Shown here one piece after another: positions 20,560 through 32,776 of a DNA stretch of 64,000 nucleotides (position 1 is its first letter; the number at the start of each line of letters is the position of its first letter). The translations under genes and the position numbers were made by a program. Source of the stretch: Hyaloperonospora brassicae (Eukaryota; Oomycota; Peronosporomycetes; Peronosporales; Peronosporaceae); contig CANTFL010001211.1 of NCBI GenBank assembly GCA_947650285.1, positions 744,001-808,000 of the forward strand, in the 5' to 3' direction. The notes beneath the pieces are model-generated. The model had not been told where the DNA came from, ran no database searches, and saw only the letters and a list, made by a program, of their open reading frames with translations.

Positions 20560-23500
20560 ATCTCACTAAGCCTTCCTAAAATTTATTACAATACAAACAC
20601 GAATGGTAACTATCGGCAAGCCACCCGTTGCGCGCGTCCAATTGGACGCTGTCTTATCTATTTAGTGGCCCGTATCAACCGATAGGCTGCAGTCGCTAAA
20701 TATTACCCTCTTTTGTGATATCTAAGAACACAAGTGTAAGGGCAACATTCCTACTGACCTTTAACCATGTCAATATCATGTTACAGGGTATATCGCCCTC
20801 TTCGTTTACCAATAGTCACTGATCAGCTACAATTGATTCGGTGATCCCTGTTGCGTCACTCGGCGAAATGAGGGGCACTTGTTGGTTGATCCACTCACAT
20901 CAACATGTTTGATTACATTGTTATAAACTCCATGCGATGCGCGGCGAAACCTGTATAAGGCTCGGCTACAAGACTCTTTGTGGGCGCCTGCAAGTTACCT
21001 AATTTTGAAATAGCAGTAGTCGCTGCAAAAACGTGGCAGTCGGCCGACCGCTTCAGTCGAACGGCACTTTCTATTCTGGGATGGTGTAGTAAAGTCAGGG
21101 CGGAAATAATTGGCGTCGAAGGGATGCAAGCGCGGTAGAAACTTGGTAAAAACAATAGCTCTTCTATATTTCAATTGGCACCTTCCTAGTCTAAACCTAA
21201 GGCGCATGCGGCAGACATTCATCTGTGGTGCAGATGTTGTTAGAAGGGGGTTTGCACTTGGAAGAGAAAAGAGGCTAAATAAGGCTGGTGACACTGCTCC
21301 TCGTAATATTCGGCTAGAGAAAATGCTGCGACGGCCACCAACCGATCAGTCAGTGGGGGAGCTAGCAGGGTGAGGACAGTTCAAAGCACACAGACGAGTG
21401 ATGCCGTGCGACTGAGGGTAGCCAAAACGAAATAACATGATTCTTTTATCAGTGACCACCTCTTGTATCTACAACAGACATGAATCGACCTGCAGCTTCT
21501 ATCTCAGCAGACTTACATGAAAAGGTTGATTAGGAGGCAAAGGTCATCTTTTCAGGCGGGTCAGATGCATCTGACTCGGAATTGAACGCAAAACTGCGTA
21601 TCCCAAGACGAGCCGTGGTAGATTGTCTCGATACGGAGAGCGATTGAACACCGAAGCCAACTGATGAGTTAGATGAAGCGCCTCATATTCAAGGTCGTTC
21701 GGGTTTGCGAGATCGCCACGACGATGAGACGCAAGATGGTTCAGGACATCGTGTGAGGTATGGTGATGTTAAGCTGCGTCACAATTGTTGAATCCATACC
21801 ACAATTCGCGACGAACGTGGTGTCAGTTCTTCTTATACACCACTTAGGTGCAATAGGACATCAACGTATTGCATTTTGCTCCGAAAAGGCAGCCATGATT
21901 ACCACTAAGGCTAGTGATTGATTTTCTTGCCAGAAATGTCAAAAGATGGCAACAGTTTTTATACTTCTATGCGTAAAGATTTCCTGATTTTGACACAAAA
22001 ACAAGTAACTTTTGCACCTAGGGATATTCATTCTGTTCAATGTAAATGCTTGGTGGTAAAAAGAATTATGTTATTACGTTTAAGCCTACCTTCAAATTGT
22101 TCAACCTTGTGAGGTTCCCCACCAATCGATCGGTTGGTTGAAGTGCCAACACCTTGTCTGACAGATAGAAAGGACACAAAGTGTCGTCAACCGCATTTCG
22201 CCCCTTTCTTGTCCAAAATGCAAATCTCTTCCAACATACATCTCATATATGCTTTCAACAACGATGGTATAGTGGTTAATAAAACAGGGATGGCAAAGTA
22301 CTCATCTAGTCTGGAAACACGTACATTCACAATGTCAAGATCATTCGCCACAAAGCCTGGATAAAAAGACATTACTGTGAGCCCTATGATCGAGAAGAGA
22401 GGTCCAGCTAGTTCGAGATACATGTCATATTGGTCGTCTGAAAAGGAGCTAGATTTTTATGGGGAAGACTATGCAGACAAGTTCGCTTTATTTTTCATAC
22501 ATTGATGGCTCCTAACTCTTCCATGATGCGAAACAAAAGAATTGTATTGGAGTGGCGATCGCGAAAAATAATAATACGATTCCTACTCGCCACTGGTGCC
22601 CAGAAGATCTACAGATGGATAGGATACATCAATATCACGTACTGAAGTATTTTCCTCACCTTGTGTACCCGTCAATAGAGTAAGCTGTACTTCGTTTTAC
22701 GGAATGGAGTCGATGTTGATCTTGGTTATACTGCAAATCAGTGGAGGCTTAGATTACGTGAAAATTTCTACATGATCGCAGTTACCCATGACCAATATAT
22801 CTCAAGTCTCTCGTTGAACAGAATGAAGATATTTTATCCACCTGTAATCGTCTTTACATCCCGATGCGTCCGATCGCAGTTGGAATTGTCTTATCTTGAC
22901 AATTTTCCGACCTGACAAAACAATATAGGACTATCACCGTTAGATTTCGAACAAAATTCTTCATTTAGTGATTATCAATCATGGTAAAGATCATACGAGT
23001 CGTGACTCCTCGTCGTCATGGACACAAATCAAAACATGTAAGAAAATGGACCATCTCTTGATTTTTTATCGATGTCGGCAGTCTTAAAAATCTGCGCATT
23101 TGAGGACAATGTACCGCCGATAGTACGAGTTAATTGTGACCACTATGCTGAATTTCGTATTCGTGAATCGACCTCTTTGAAGTACGCACAGGAAAAGACA
23201 TAAAACACGTTTCTCGTCAACCATAAGCGACCACATTTCTTGTCAAAGGTCCCGCAATCAACCGATACTTATCACATCCGAAGTGTATCAGTTGTACACT
23301 TTGGTGATACAAACTTTAAGAAGTCACATGACTCCTTTGTTGAAGTTGTGTAGTGCGCCTTAGCGGAAGAGGCATCTACAATGAACTGTCCAAGGGACAC
23401 GAATGACTGCTGGGGTTCATGCAAAGATCTACGAAAGACAAGGACGACTCTTCCGAAACCTTAGAAATATCGTCAAAGTAGGTATCTACCACAAGCAACG

Positions 23501-25192
23501 CTAATATATATTCGCATTTCTATTTCCGAACTTCGTTTCTTCTATATATCTACCACAAAAAACGCTAATATATACTCGCATTTTTATTTCCGAACTCCTT
23601 ACCTTCGGTAGTCAACTCATTTTAATTAGGAGGCACTAAGTACGGTTGTGGAGGCGTTTCAGCCACCTAAAAGTACGCTTTAGGTTTTACTCTAGAACTA
23701 AAGAAATGTTACAACTAAGTACCCAGACAGGATTTTGTCAATGTGTTAGCAACAAAGTAACATCGATTCGCAATATGATCTACGAGTGACATGTGCCTTG
23801 CTAAGGCGTCTTTATATCATAAAAGTCTAGAAGGCAAGATGTATTATGGGCACTTTTTGCCCTCAATCCTATATATCGCTCGTCTCCTGAACCAGGACTT
23901 AAAGCTCTGTGAGCTAGTCGACTATCTGAGTCCAAAACCTTCAGTTCTTCGACCTCGTTGACTCTGAGTCGTGGTAATATATTAAACTCGTTGATTTTTA
24001 AGTATTTCCTTCCTCTGGAATTGGAGATGCGGTAGCTCCCTACAGTCGCTACATGTAAGAAGTAATCGGATGTTTGACCTCAGCCTTCCTCTGGCACACG
24101 AGATGTGGCAGCTCCCTACAGTCGTTCTCTAAATGCAACATTTCGCATCTTAGCTGTAGGTTTCGGTTAAGCTGTAGTGCACTGTACTTGGTGGCCAGCA
24201 ACTATTCTCGTGAGACAGGAGCCGTGGTGGTAAAATCCAAAAGTTGCAACGCTCTAACACCCGTCGACCATTTGATGAATGCCCGTGCCGTTGTCGCAGT
24301 TAGCACGTGTTCTTGTCAGCATGGCTGGACTCAGGTGAGACCACGACGACTGAAAGCCTGCTTGAGACAGTGATATATACACTTAGATTCTAACAAGCAG
24401 GATCGTGTTGCTCCTGTCACTTACCATCTGAATGATGCTCTCCTCATCGCATCCTGCGAGATACTGACAATGCAGCGCGACATACTGCTCTCGGGGTCAA
24501 TATAGCGCCTAATGCTATCCACTGAACAAAATCCTAATTACTTACGAACGACAGGCTAACGCGCACCTAAATGACGGGCCCGATGAAGTTGTCGGTGAGT
24601 ACAAGTTCCCCGACTTGCTTCACAATTTAAGAAATGACTGCAAACAACTGTATGTGCAGCTTTATCTTACTGAAGACGTCATGAACGGCAATGTCCTCGA
24701 GAGCCTTATCTGAAGTTAGCACAAAATGATGGTGCTGATGGATAAAGCTCTATGTAACTGGACACGGACAATTACGTACTGGCTTGCCAGTACGTAGTCA
24801 ACTTTCACTGACAACAGTGAAGTTCAGTGCCCTGCTATGTATATGCTTAATACAGAGGAATGGTAAACGACTAAGTTATAGACTCTAGTCGTGGTAAAAG
24901 TAAATCTGTTTTTTAATACAATCAAGTCCTATAACTCTTGTTCTTTGTTTGTCCTGACTTATTGTATTAATATAACGAAATGTATGGTGACGTCTACTCA
25001 CCTCTCATTGCGCGCGTCTAGCATCGATTGGTGGGTTGATATAGTTACAATATCATCCAATGGGTAGACCCTTTGGTCATCCCAACAATATCACTGTGCT
25101 TCGTGACATTTTTCAAAGAATATTCAACGTAATATTCGTTATTGTCATTTTCTTCTTAATGATAATTTCTTGTAACAGGCTACCCCGCTGCA
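20560..25192 (-). mobile_element. Strongly decayed Ty3/gypsy LTR element, related to elements 1 and 2
   Basis: Three anchors resemble element 1 read in the same direction. About 20600-20815 resembles the inner part and end of its LTR (a CACCCGTTGCGCGCGTCC block, then a TGTTACAGGGT..CCCTC end). About 20875-20900 resembles its leader (ACTTGTTGGT..GATCCA). About 21550-21580 encodes GSDASDSE, like the SDVSDSE stretch of the antisense protein in element 1. The right border would be the LTR at 24753-25192. Inner sequence is too worn to translate, and the element is much shorter than the 7.7 kb of element 1, so large deletions are likely. Borders are approximate. Confidence 0.5.
24753..25192 (-). 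repeat. LTR (solo or right-hand LTR of a decayed element)
   Basis: About 440 bp resembling the 442-bp LTRs of element 1 throughout: TGTAAC start, the TACGTACTGG-TT-CCAGTACGTA hairpin, AATTAAGTC-like and GGTGGGTTGATAT blocks, and a TGTAACAGGCTACCCC end. Flanking 5-mers are CTCTA and CTCAA, a near-match that may be a worn target-site duplication. Confidence 0.8.
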
Positions 25193-27045
25193 CTCAACAT
25201 GTCAACGCGAAGACAGGCTAACACCTACCGCGCATATGTCGAGCACAGCTTAACGTTTCCGATCCGTGACCGTTTCTATGACGATCGGCATGGATCAAAA
25301 GCGCTTTGCGATGACATCTTGTAGCGCGCAGCTGCTTCGGTTCGCCTACGAAGCTCCTAACACGGCAAACCAAATCGCGCAGGTGGCCGGCCGCTATCTC
25401 CGATTATATATAGCAAACTGTTGTGGATGCTGAGCATACTGCCTACAGACCTGGATCTCTGCCTGTAGGCAGAGGTCCACATCGGTGCATGCACCTTTCT
25501 TATCGCTGTGGATGTGACCAATGACTTGCGCTTTCGAGGTGTTGAACTTGCTCGTTTACTGTCACCTACAACTGTATCACCCGATTAAACAGCGACCCAG
25601 ATAATGATCATATCGAAGCACTTTAAACGCGTATGAATGAGATGCTGGGCGACGTGCGTGCAGATCGAGGTACACGGATGTGAAGTCCCATGTTATGGCA
25701 GGTCAAACACGGTGCTTGGAAAGCAAAAGAGTCGTGTAGCCAAACGCCTGTTGAAACTGACGTACATCAACGGAGCACAGCTTTCCTGACTCTTGCTCCA
25801 TCGGCGTACTTTAGACAGACAACTGACTACACGGGCGTACTGCTCGTCAGGCGACGAGGAGGTCGAGACTTTTGATATCGTAGTAAGAAGCTTGTAGCTG
25901 CGCAAAAAAATAGATCGACGTTTCGTATGGAATGGTGCTACAGTGAGATGCTGACACCGGGCACGAACAGCCACATCCTAGTGGTCACTAAGACAAGAAT
26001 ATTGACCGCATCGAAGGGTGTATATGGTAGACAACCGACAAGCGTGCGTGGAAGTGACGGTCCGATCTCAAGCAGAGGCTCATACCAACACGTTAGAACT
26101 TGTACTGGCCTTCGACACAAATTACGGGACAACGGAGACGACGCCATGTCATGCGCTCAGTCAGATAGCAGGCTTGATCGTCCCAACTACTTATCTTGTT
26201 GCAGTGTGTTCTCGACAACCGATGCAGCTTTGCCTTTCCAAACTGCGTGCTGGACAAGAGTGTATCGCGACTCTTGCTGCTGCTGCGTCAGTGACACGCT
26301 CGATATTGACCGGACTAGTTATAGGGCGTTCTGCAGTCCGCAATTGCTTTCACGCATGCGAGCAATGTCTCGATCAAAGTCGCGTGTCGCAAAGCTGTTG
26401 TCTCGCGACCCTCACAGCAACTTGATCATACGTGCTGCTCAGGTTGGTTTCCCTCAGCGTCCTGTTCCGGCGGAAAACACAGCGCACTTGTTGCTCAAAA
26501 ACTGACCAGGATAATCAATTGTGGGCAGCAGGCAGCTAGCTGTCTTACTTTTAGCAGCGCATCAGTCGAATTCTTACCAGAGTGAGTAATCAACGCATAT
26601 ATCAGGAGAACGATCGCATCGCTCGAATATTTGTGACCAAAGAAGAATTTTTATATACCTCACAAGTCCGAGAGAAAAAAAGACAAGACGCAAGGAAACA
26701 AAACACAATTTTGCTTGCTGCATGTGACCAAAGTAGCAGCTTGTCGCATAAACGACGGGCGGCACTCATATCAAGACCACGTTTACAAAAGTGAGGCATC
26801 CGACTGATTCCACACCCAACACACATTTAGTCGACAGCGGTTTTGCCCCAGGCACCGGTTTTCCTGTCAAAGTTAATTATGATCAGCCTCTCGACATACC
26901 TCTCGGTGCAGAAAGAGGTTTCGACTGCTAAAGGGTCTGTTTGTTTGTTTGTCTGCCTCGATCTGCTCTCGCCGCGTAGTCAGCACGAACAAGTCGAGAC
27001 GCCGCCGCCGCCGTGAACGAGCCAGCGCTGCGTGGCACACGCGAC
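25193..27045. other. Gene-free region, probable repeat relics
   Basis: No family is recognised. A pair of 10-bp inverted arms (25439-25448 and 25463-25472) with a nested 7-bp palindrome is present at about 25440-25475. The last 100 bases lie in front of the next gene and include a GCCGCCGCC stretch close to its start. Confidence 0.5.
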
Positions 27046-28885
27046 ATGGCCGTAACGGGGGAGCAAGACGTGGCCAAGATGGCCCGTGAGATCGCGCAGG
27101 TGACGCAGCGCGACGGCTGGAAGTCGGACAAGAGCGTCGTGCCGGACATGCAGCGACTGCTGGGGAAGCTCACGACCGTGAAAGTGGACAAAGATCTGCT
27201 GCAGCGCACGAAGATCGGTGCGGCCGTGAACAAGCTCAAGAAACACGACGACGAAGTCGTGCGCGGGTACAGCACGAGCCTCACGAAGAAGTGGAAGCAC
27301 GTGGTGGGGATCGTCTCGCCGTCTCGACCACAAGAGCGCCCGCGCGTGCCGAGTTCCTCGCCGCCGCAACAACGAGGTAGAAATGTTGATATTAGATTTT
27401 GGAGGTACAAGTGGGTTTGCGGAGACTGACTTCTTCTGGTGGCTGTTGTGGGTGTGGGCGATGGTGTGTGCTTTGTTTTGTTGTGGGGCTTGGTTGGGCA
27501 GATGTCGCTGGGCAGCAAGACAGGTTTGAGAGTGCGAGGAAACGGTTGCAAGAAGGCTATGCAAGTGAGAAAGCCAAGCGAGACTCGAGGACAGTGCGCG
27601 TGCTGAGTGGACCGGTGGCAAAAGGCCGGAGAGGCACGACGGTGTCCACAGCCGCAAGTCAAAGCACTGTTGGGAGAGCGCAGCTCGCTCAACGTCGAAT
27701 GCACTCGATTGCAAGCCATCGATCGGTGTCAACACCATCGGTTGCTCGTCGATCGGCACCACCGGATGCTCGTAGAATGTTGCCGACGTCGAGAAATCAG
27801 CTACCGGCGAGACGCCCTGCTCCTTCTCTCAACAACATGTACGTCGTTTATTCTACATACTGCTGCTTCTTTCCTGGTGTGGCTGTGTGTGATGGGTGCG
27901 TCAATCGGTCTAATGTGCTGTCCATTGTCGCTTTCTCAGGTCCGCAGACGAGAGGCACCGCCAGCGCCAGCTCAAGTACAGAGCGCTGTCTGGACAAGGA
28001 GCGTCCGATCGCGACTACCGAGAACCTGATCGCACTCGGAGCAGAAGCAGTGGCACAGTGGTTGGTGAAAGATCAAAACCTGGGTCACGATTGCCCAGTG
28101 CTTCATCATCGATAGGCGGATTGGCTTCGAAGAGCGCTCCGCATGCTGTGGATGCCCGCAAGGCAATGTTGGACACGATGTATCCGCGTGTATGCGGAGT
28201 AGGCGCTTCCAGCAGCAACAACTCGGCGGGCGGCGCTAAGAAGAGTCGGCCCAGTACAGCAGCTAAGAGGAAGGAGGTGAGCTACACTGAGGGACAGCGC
28301 GACGTGCTGTCATGGCTGAAGGGCCTGAGCGTGGACATGAGCGAGTATGCTCCAGCATTTTTCGAGAACGGCTTTGATTCGGTGAAGCTGCTCAGCACGA
28401 TTGAAAAGTCGGACTTGCCATCACTGGTGCCGAAGAAGGGTCACCACCGCTTGATCCAGCAGGCGTTGGATGAGTTGCGCCGCAAGCATTCTACGTCTGC
28501 CGCTTCGCAGCGACGCGATCGTTTCCAGAAAGAGTCGCGAACGCGTCGTCGTGATCCGTTTGAGGAAGAAGATTCGGACGATAGTTTCGTGGTAAGCGAC
28601 GACGGTGAGTACCGTCCTGGGCACATTGCAGCAATGTTCCGCAAGAACCGAAAGCGGCAGTACTCGATCGACTCGGACGATTCAATCAACATGGAAGCCT
28701 CGTTTGACGAGATCCAGAAGGAAGAGAAGCGCAGGTACGTCCGTTTGCAGATTGAGCTGTGGAGCTGTATCGCTTGCTGACATGTTGACGCTGTGTTTGT
28801 TGTGGGTTGCAGTGCTCTGTATGGCGAATACGAGGACTATCGAGAAGACATGCGCAATAAGAAGCTGCTGAAGAAGAAAAAGTGA
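27046..28885 (+). CDS. TFIIS-N-like / SAM domain / SPT2-like nuclear protein
   Basis: Exons 27046-27376, 27502-27838, 27940-28734 and 28813-28885 join to 511 aa (introns 125, 101, 78 nt). Residues 1-90 look like a TFIIS N-terminal (LW) domain: LLGKLTTVKVDKDLLQRTKIG, AVNKLKKHDDEVV and a following TKKWKHVV helix; such domains bind transcription elongation partners. The middle is basic, Ser/Arg-rich and disordered. Residues of about 340-405 resemble a SAM domain (VLSWLKGL, YAPAFFENGFDSVKLLSTI, HHRLIQQALDEL). The C-terminus (about 430-511) has acidic SDD patches, YRPGHIAAMFRKNRKRQY and a lysine-rich end, the pattern of the SPT2 chromatin/histone-chaperone domain. A role in transcription through chromatin is inferred. 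The start is the first ATG; an in-frame upstream extension lacks an ATG. Confidence 0.8.
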
Positions 28886-29223
28886 GCCGTCCGAAGCAGC
28901 AGCGAACTCCAATGGATCAGAACGCTACGTGAGAAATGGAGCATTAGTTTAGATTAGGTACATACGTTCATTGAGAGCAGAGTAGGACAGCACACGACGG
29001 ACGTTACACGTGCAGGCAAAGCGAAACCGACACAGAATCATCGATTGAGCTTTCGACAATAACGTCAGGCTGAGGTGTTCCGAAGCCACATCAAACCAAG
29101 CAGTAGCGATCCCCTCAGAGACACATATATGTATCTACATATGTCGGCATATCTTTTTCCTTCATCATCGATCGACGCGATCAACTTGTCCGCTAGAAGT
29201 CTCAGTGACAAGCCGAGCCCCTG
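28886..29223. other. Intergenic, 338 bp
   Basis: It holds the 3' end of the SPT2-like gene and the promoter of the iminopeptidase gene. A small ATATGT..ACATAT inverted stretch at about 29127-29143 is the only structure noticed. Confidence 0.5.
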
Positions 29224-30630
29224 ATGCTCATGCTACGAAGATCAGCCGTCTTGTTGCAGCAACGTGCTGGGACTACCCCACGTCCATCAATGCTGCTGTT
29301 GCCTCGCAGTCACCGCACTCTAACGCGTTCGGTAGACGTATCCATTGCACAAACGTCTCAACGCCTTGCGCGTCATGCAGTGCTCGCGGTATCCGCTGCC
29401 GCCTTTGCTTCTTCGCTCGCAGTGAGCGCGTCAAGTGCTGCCTCAACATTGTGCGAGGCAGCAAAGCCAAGCGCTGAGCTTCGTGACCTCGTCGCAAGTC
29501 CCGAAGAGGTTCTCTATCCAGCAGTTGAGCCCTTCAACACCGGTACCATTCGCGTCTCGCCCGTCCACGAGCTGTACTATGAAGAGTGTGGGAACCCGTG
29601 CGGGAAACCCGTGATCATGGTACACGGTGGACCCGGTGCGGGCTGCTCGAACAGCATGCGACGATTCCACGATCCGCGGGTTTACCGCATCATTTTGCTG
29701 GACCAACGCGGTGCTGGACGGAGCACACCCCATGCGTCACTGGACGAGAACACGACGTGGCACTTGGTCGACGATATGGAGAAGCTGCGGAGTCACTTGA
29801 ACATTGACAAGTGGCAAGTCTTTGGAGGTTCGTGGGGCAGTACCCTGTCGATCGCGTATGCTATCACGCATCCCACTCAAGTGACGGAATTGGTGCTGCG
29901 CGGGATCTTCCATCTGCGCAAGCAGGAGATTGACTTTTACTATCAAAGTGGCGCCAGCTTTATCTATCCCGATCGCTGGGAGGCTTACCGTGATGCGATT
30001 CCCGAAGCAGAGCGCGGGGACTTTGTCACGGCGTACCACAAACGCCTGACAAGTGACGACCCAAATGTCCGGATTCCAGCAGCTCTGGCCTGGACAACGT
30101 GGGAGAAAACGACGAGTAACCTCATTCCTCCGGTACGTGCTGCTGTTGTTGTTCTTGTTGTTGGCGAGTTTGTTTGTTGTGGGGTTTAGTTGCTTGCTGC
30201 GTTCGTGCTTACAACTGTTGATGAGTTTAGGCGGATGCTGCTGACAAGTCAATGGACGAAGAAAAGTTTGCCGAAGCATTTGCTCGCATTGAAAACCACT
30301 ACTTCGTGAACAGGGGCTTCTTCCCCAACGACGAGTTCCTGAACGAGAATGCTCACAAGATTCGCCACATACCTACTGTCATTGTCCAGGGACGGTGCGT
30401 GTGTTGTATAAACCGAAGCCACCATCTCGTCATCCCTTAGACCTCACGCCCAGGCCATGCTTACTTCTGACAGGTACGACGTTGTTTGCCCGATGAAGAC
30501 AGCCTGGGACTTCCACAAGGCTTTTCCAGAGGCTGACTTCCGCGTGGTCCAGACCGCCGGTCATTCTGCTATGGAGCCTGGCATTGCCAAGGAGCTCGTC
30601 GACGCCACCGACAAATTCAAGAACTTGTAG
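29224..30630 (+). CDS. Prolyl iminopeptidase (alpha/beta hydrolase, S33), probably organellar
   Basis: Exons 29224-30132, 30231-30394 and 30474-30630 join to 409 aa (introns 98 and 79 nt). The enzyme removes N-terminal proline from peptides. Family marks: YYEECGNPCGKPVIMVHGGPG (oxyanion loop HGGPG), LDQRGAGRSTPHA, the nucleophile elbow GGSWGS with Ser203, RGIFHLRKQEIDFYY (a family-specific segment), WEKTTSNLIPP at the first junction, VQGRYDVVCP carrying the catalytic Asp region, and AGHSAMEPG with the catalytic His. The first 75 residues exceed the bacterial enzyme; they are rich in Arg, Ser and Ala with a hydrophobic stretch (VLAVSAAAFASSLAVSA), suggesting import into mitochondria or secretion. 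Which one cannot be decided here. Confidence 0.93.
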
Positions 30631-30805
30631 GCTCGCCGAAAGCTGTACGAGATCGCACTGTTGTAGTGTGCTGAGACCCGGCATGTCCGACCCTTCGACA
30701 CGATGCTAATGTGACTGGATTCATGGATGCACCTGGACGCGAATGAGTCGTCGAATACGAACCGTGTAAGGAATATCATTGCGCGCGTTTTAAATACGGT
30801 GGTCG

Positions 30806-32776
30806 TCATTCTGCAGTGACTGCGGCAGCGGATCGTAGCGAATCGTTGGTGCGTAACCGTTTCATCGGAGCGCCATCCGTGATCAACTCACGCTCACCAG
30901 CAGCAATTCCAGACTTGCCCTTTCTGTAGCCACCGTGCTTCGCACAAAGACCTGACGTACCACGCGCACCGGTGGAACAGCCTTCTACTGTACAACGGTA
31001 CCCGCCGCCATGGAATAGGCACATGGTGCTACTGCCTTGTGCACCTTTCGGACAGTCCGGAGCAGCACAGCGTTTACCACCGCCATGCTTTTGACACCGT
31101 CCGGATTTGCCTCGGGCACCCTTTGTACATCCCGAAAATGTACAGGGTCGAAACACGTTTTTTGCGCGAGATCGCTTCGCGCCCGAACGACGTAAACTTC
31201 CTCCACTGGATCGTTCTTGCGGTGTCGTGAGATCCGTGGTTGTTTCACTCACCCCGTTCGGTGGTGTTGTGATCGAAAACAATCCGAGAGCACTGGAAAA
31301 CGACTGCATCGTCTGGCTAGAAAGCTGAGACTCGCTACTGTCAGTGAATAGACCACCGTAAGAAGTGCTGGCTTGGTTCTCGATCGGCGAGAGTAAAGCA
31401 CCGAGTGTGCAGGAAGCACCGGCACTATAGCCCATCGAGCTGTTGGTAGGCTTGCATCCTTCAGCTGAACTATACTGCGCTTCGTAGACCGGACTGCTCG
31501 TGTTTGGCATCGACATGCTTCGGCTGGGTAAGTGATTCGTGAGCGTGTCGACACCAAAATCCAGCGGCTGAAGCGGTTGGATCTGGCACATGGGTGTTTC
31601 TTCCGACACCGACGGCACAGATTCAGCAACAATGTCGGGTGAAGACAATGAGCTATCGTTCGATGCCAGGGCCACTGTCGTGACGTCAAGAGTGCGCTGT
31701 ATCGATGACAACAACATCGCGTCCGAAAGCGAAGCCGCTCGATCTCCAACAAACAATGCTGACGTCTGGTCACTCTCTGGTCCTGTTGAAGAGAACGACG
31801 TGTTGCTCGGATTCCTGTCCATGGACAAGAGTGAGTGTATGTCTCTTGCAGACGATGTCGGGATCCTCAACATTGGCGGCGGAAGGCGAAACACTTCATG
31901 GTTCTGGAATAGGGTCTCCGACACGGAAATCTCGGTAAACTCTAGTTGACGAGGCATCGTTCCCATAAACGTGCTAGTTTTTCCTCGAAACTGTCTCAAA
32001 GCACTCGACGTCAAAGACGGGTTACTCGGGAGAGGCAGCAGTCGTCCACGAAGTCCATCACTTTCACCCTCCGTCATCGACGTCGCCATTGCCACCTCTT
32101 CATTGGCCTTTGGCGGTCTCTCTGACGGATCCAATCGATAGTTTCCAGGCAGCAGCTGATCTTCGCCCAGAAAAATGCTCAGCGGATTCAGCATAGGTCG
32201 ATAGTTCGGCACATTGTCTGTCACTCTCGGGATACAGAACGGGTCGGACCGCAGCACGATCGCTGGTGACTCCTCTTTCAGCTTGTCGTTTGTAAACAAA
32301 TAGCTCATGTCAGCCACGCTCTTTGCCTTGCAAACCTCTTCTGGATCGGGCATGTACACGCCCTGGCGCATCCTTTCGACCACTTCAGGCGTCGGCATCT
32401 CGTCTTCGTCGTTGTTGTCTACGATCCTTGCAGTTACTTCAGCACCGTCCGCGTACTGCTCCCTCGTCCGAACCATCGTCCTGTTGTGAGGTCTTGACAC
32501 TGTCTCGTCAACGCTCTCATCCGAGGAGCTCTCCGTGACTTCGTGGACCTCTCGCGACTCTTCTCGCTCTTCACGCGCAGATTTCCACGTGCGCTTCTGT
32601 GTCTGCCTATTCGCAGCGGCTCCCTCGTCACCGTCTCCTTGTGGTACTGCTGCTGGTGTGGCTCCTGCTGCTCCTGCTACTGTCTTCGGTCGGTGGAAAA
32701 CAAGAGCGTCTGCTGCAGTCATCAAGACGTCACGTGGTCCTCTTCTTGCGGCTTGAAACGGCTCAATTAGTGGCAT
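30806..32776 (-). CDS. WRKY19-like zinc-binding protein with CHGG repeats
   Basis: A single 656-aa exon. Residues 1-540 are mostly disordered and Ser/Thr/Pro/Glu-rich, with acidic patches (ESSDESVDE, DNNDEDEMP). Residues of about 545-616 hold three tandem repeats of a Cys/His pattern CxxxxCxxG..G..GxCxxHGG (SGCTKGARGKSG, APDCPKGAQGSS, EGCSTGARGTSG), then a basic YRKGKSG. This is the pattern of the many oomycete proteins labelled 'WRKY transcription factor 19-like', named after the zinc-binding repeats of plant WRKY19; no WRKYGQK DNA-binding core is present. A nuclear regulatory role is likely but inferred. Fungi lack this expansion, so it supports an oomycete source. Confidence 0.85.
   Translation of the reverse strand: MPLIEPFQAARRGPRDVLMTAADALVFHRPKTVAGAAGATPAAVPQGDGDEGAAANRQTQKRTWKSAREEREESREVHEVTESSSDESVDETVSRPHNRTMVRTREQYADGAEVTARIVDNNDEDEMPTPEVVERMRQGVYMPDPEEVCKAKSVADMSYLFTNDKLKEESPAIVLRSDPFCIPRVTDNVPNYRPMLNPLSIFLGEDQLLPGNYRLDPSERPPKANEEVAMATSMTEGESDGLRGRLLPLPSNPSLTSSALRQFRGKTSTFMGTMPRQLEFTEISVSETLFQNHEVFRLPPPMLRIPTSSARDIHSLLSMDRNPSNTSFSSTGPESDQTSALFVGDRAASLSDAMLLSSIQRTLDVTTVALASNDSSLSSPDIVAESVPSVSEETPMCQIQPLQPLDFGVDTLTNHLPSRSMSMPNTSSPVYEAQYSSAEGCKPTNSSMGYSAGASCTLGALLSPIENQASTSYGGLFTDSSESQLSSQTMQSFSSALGLFSITTPPNGVSETTTDLTTPQERSSGGSLRRSGAKRSRAKNVFRPCTFSGCTKGARGKSGRCQKHGGGKRCAAPDCPKGAQGSSTMCLFHGGGYRCTVEGCSTGARGTSGLCAKHGGYRKGKSGIAAGERELITDGAPMKRLRTNDSLRSAAAVTAE

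Noticed and set aside
26928..27762. Two minus-strand frames of 260-263 aa
   Set aside because: They lie opposite the TFIIS-N exon and its intron; their Ser/Pro/His-rich sequence looks like a shadow of GC-rich coding DNA.
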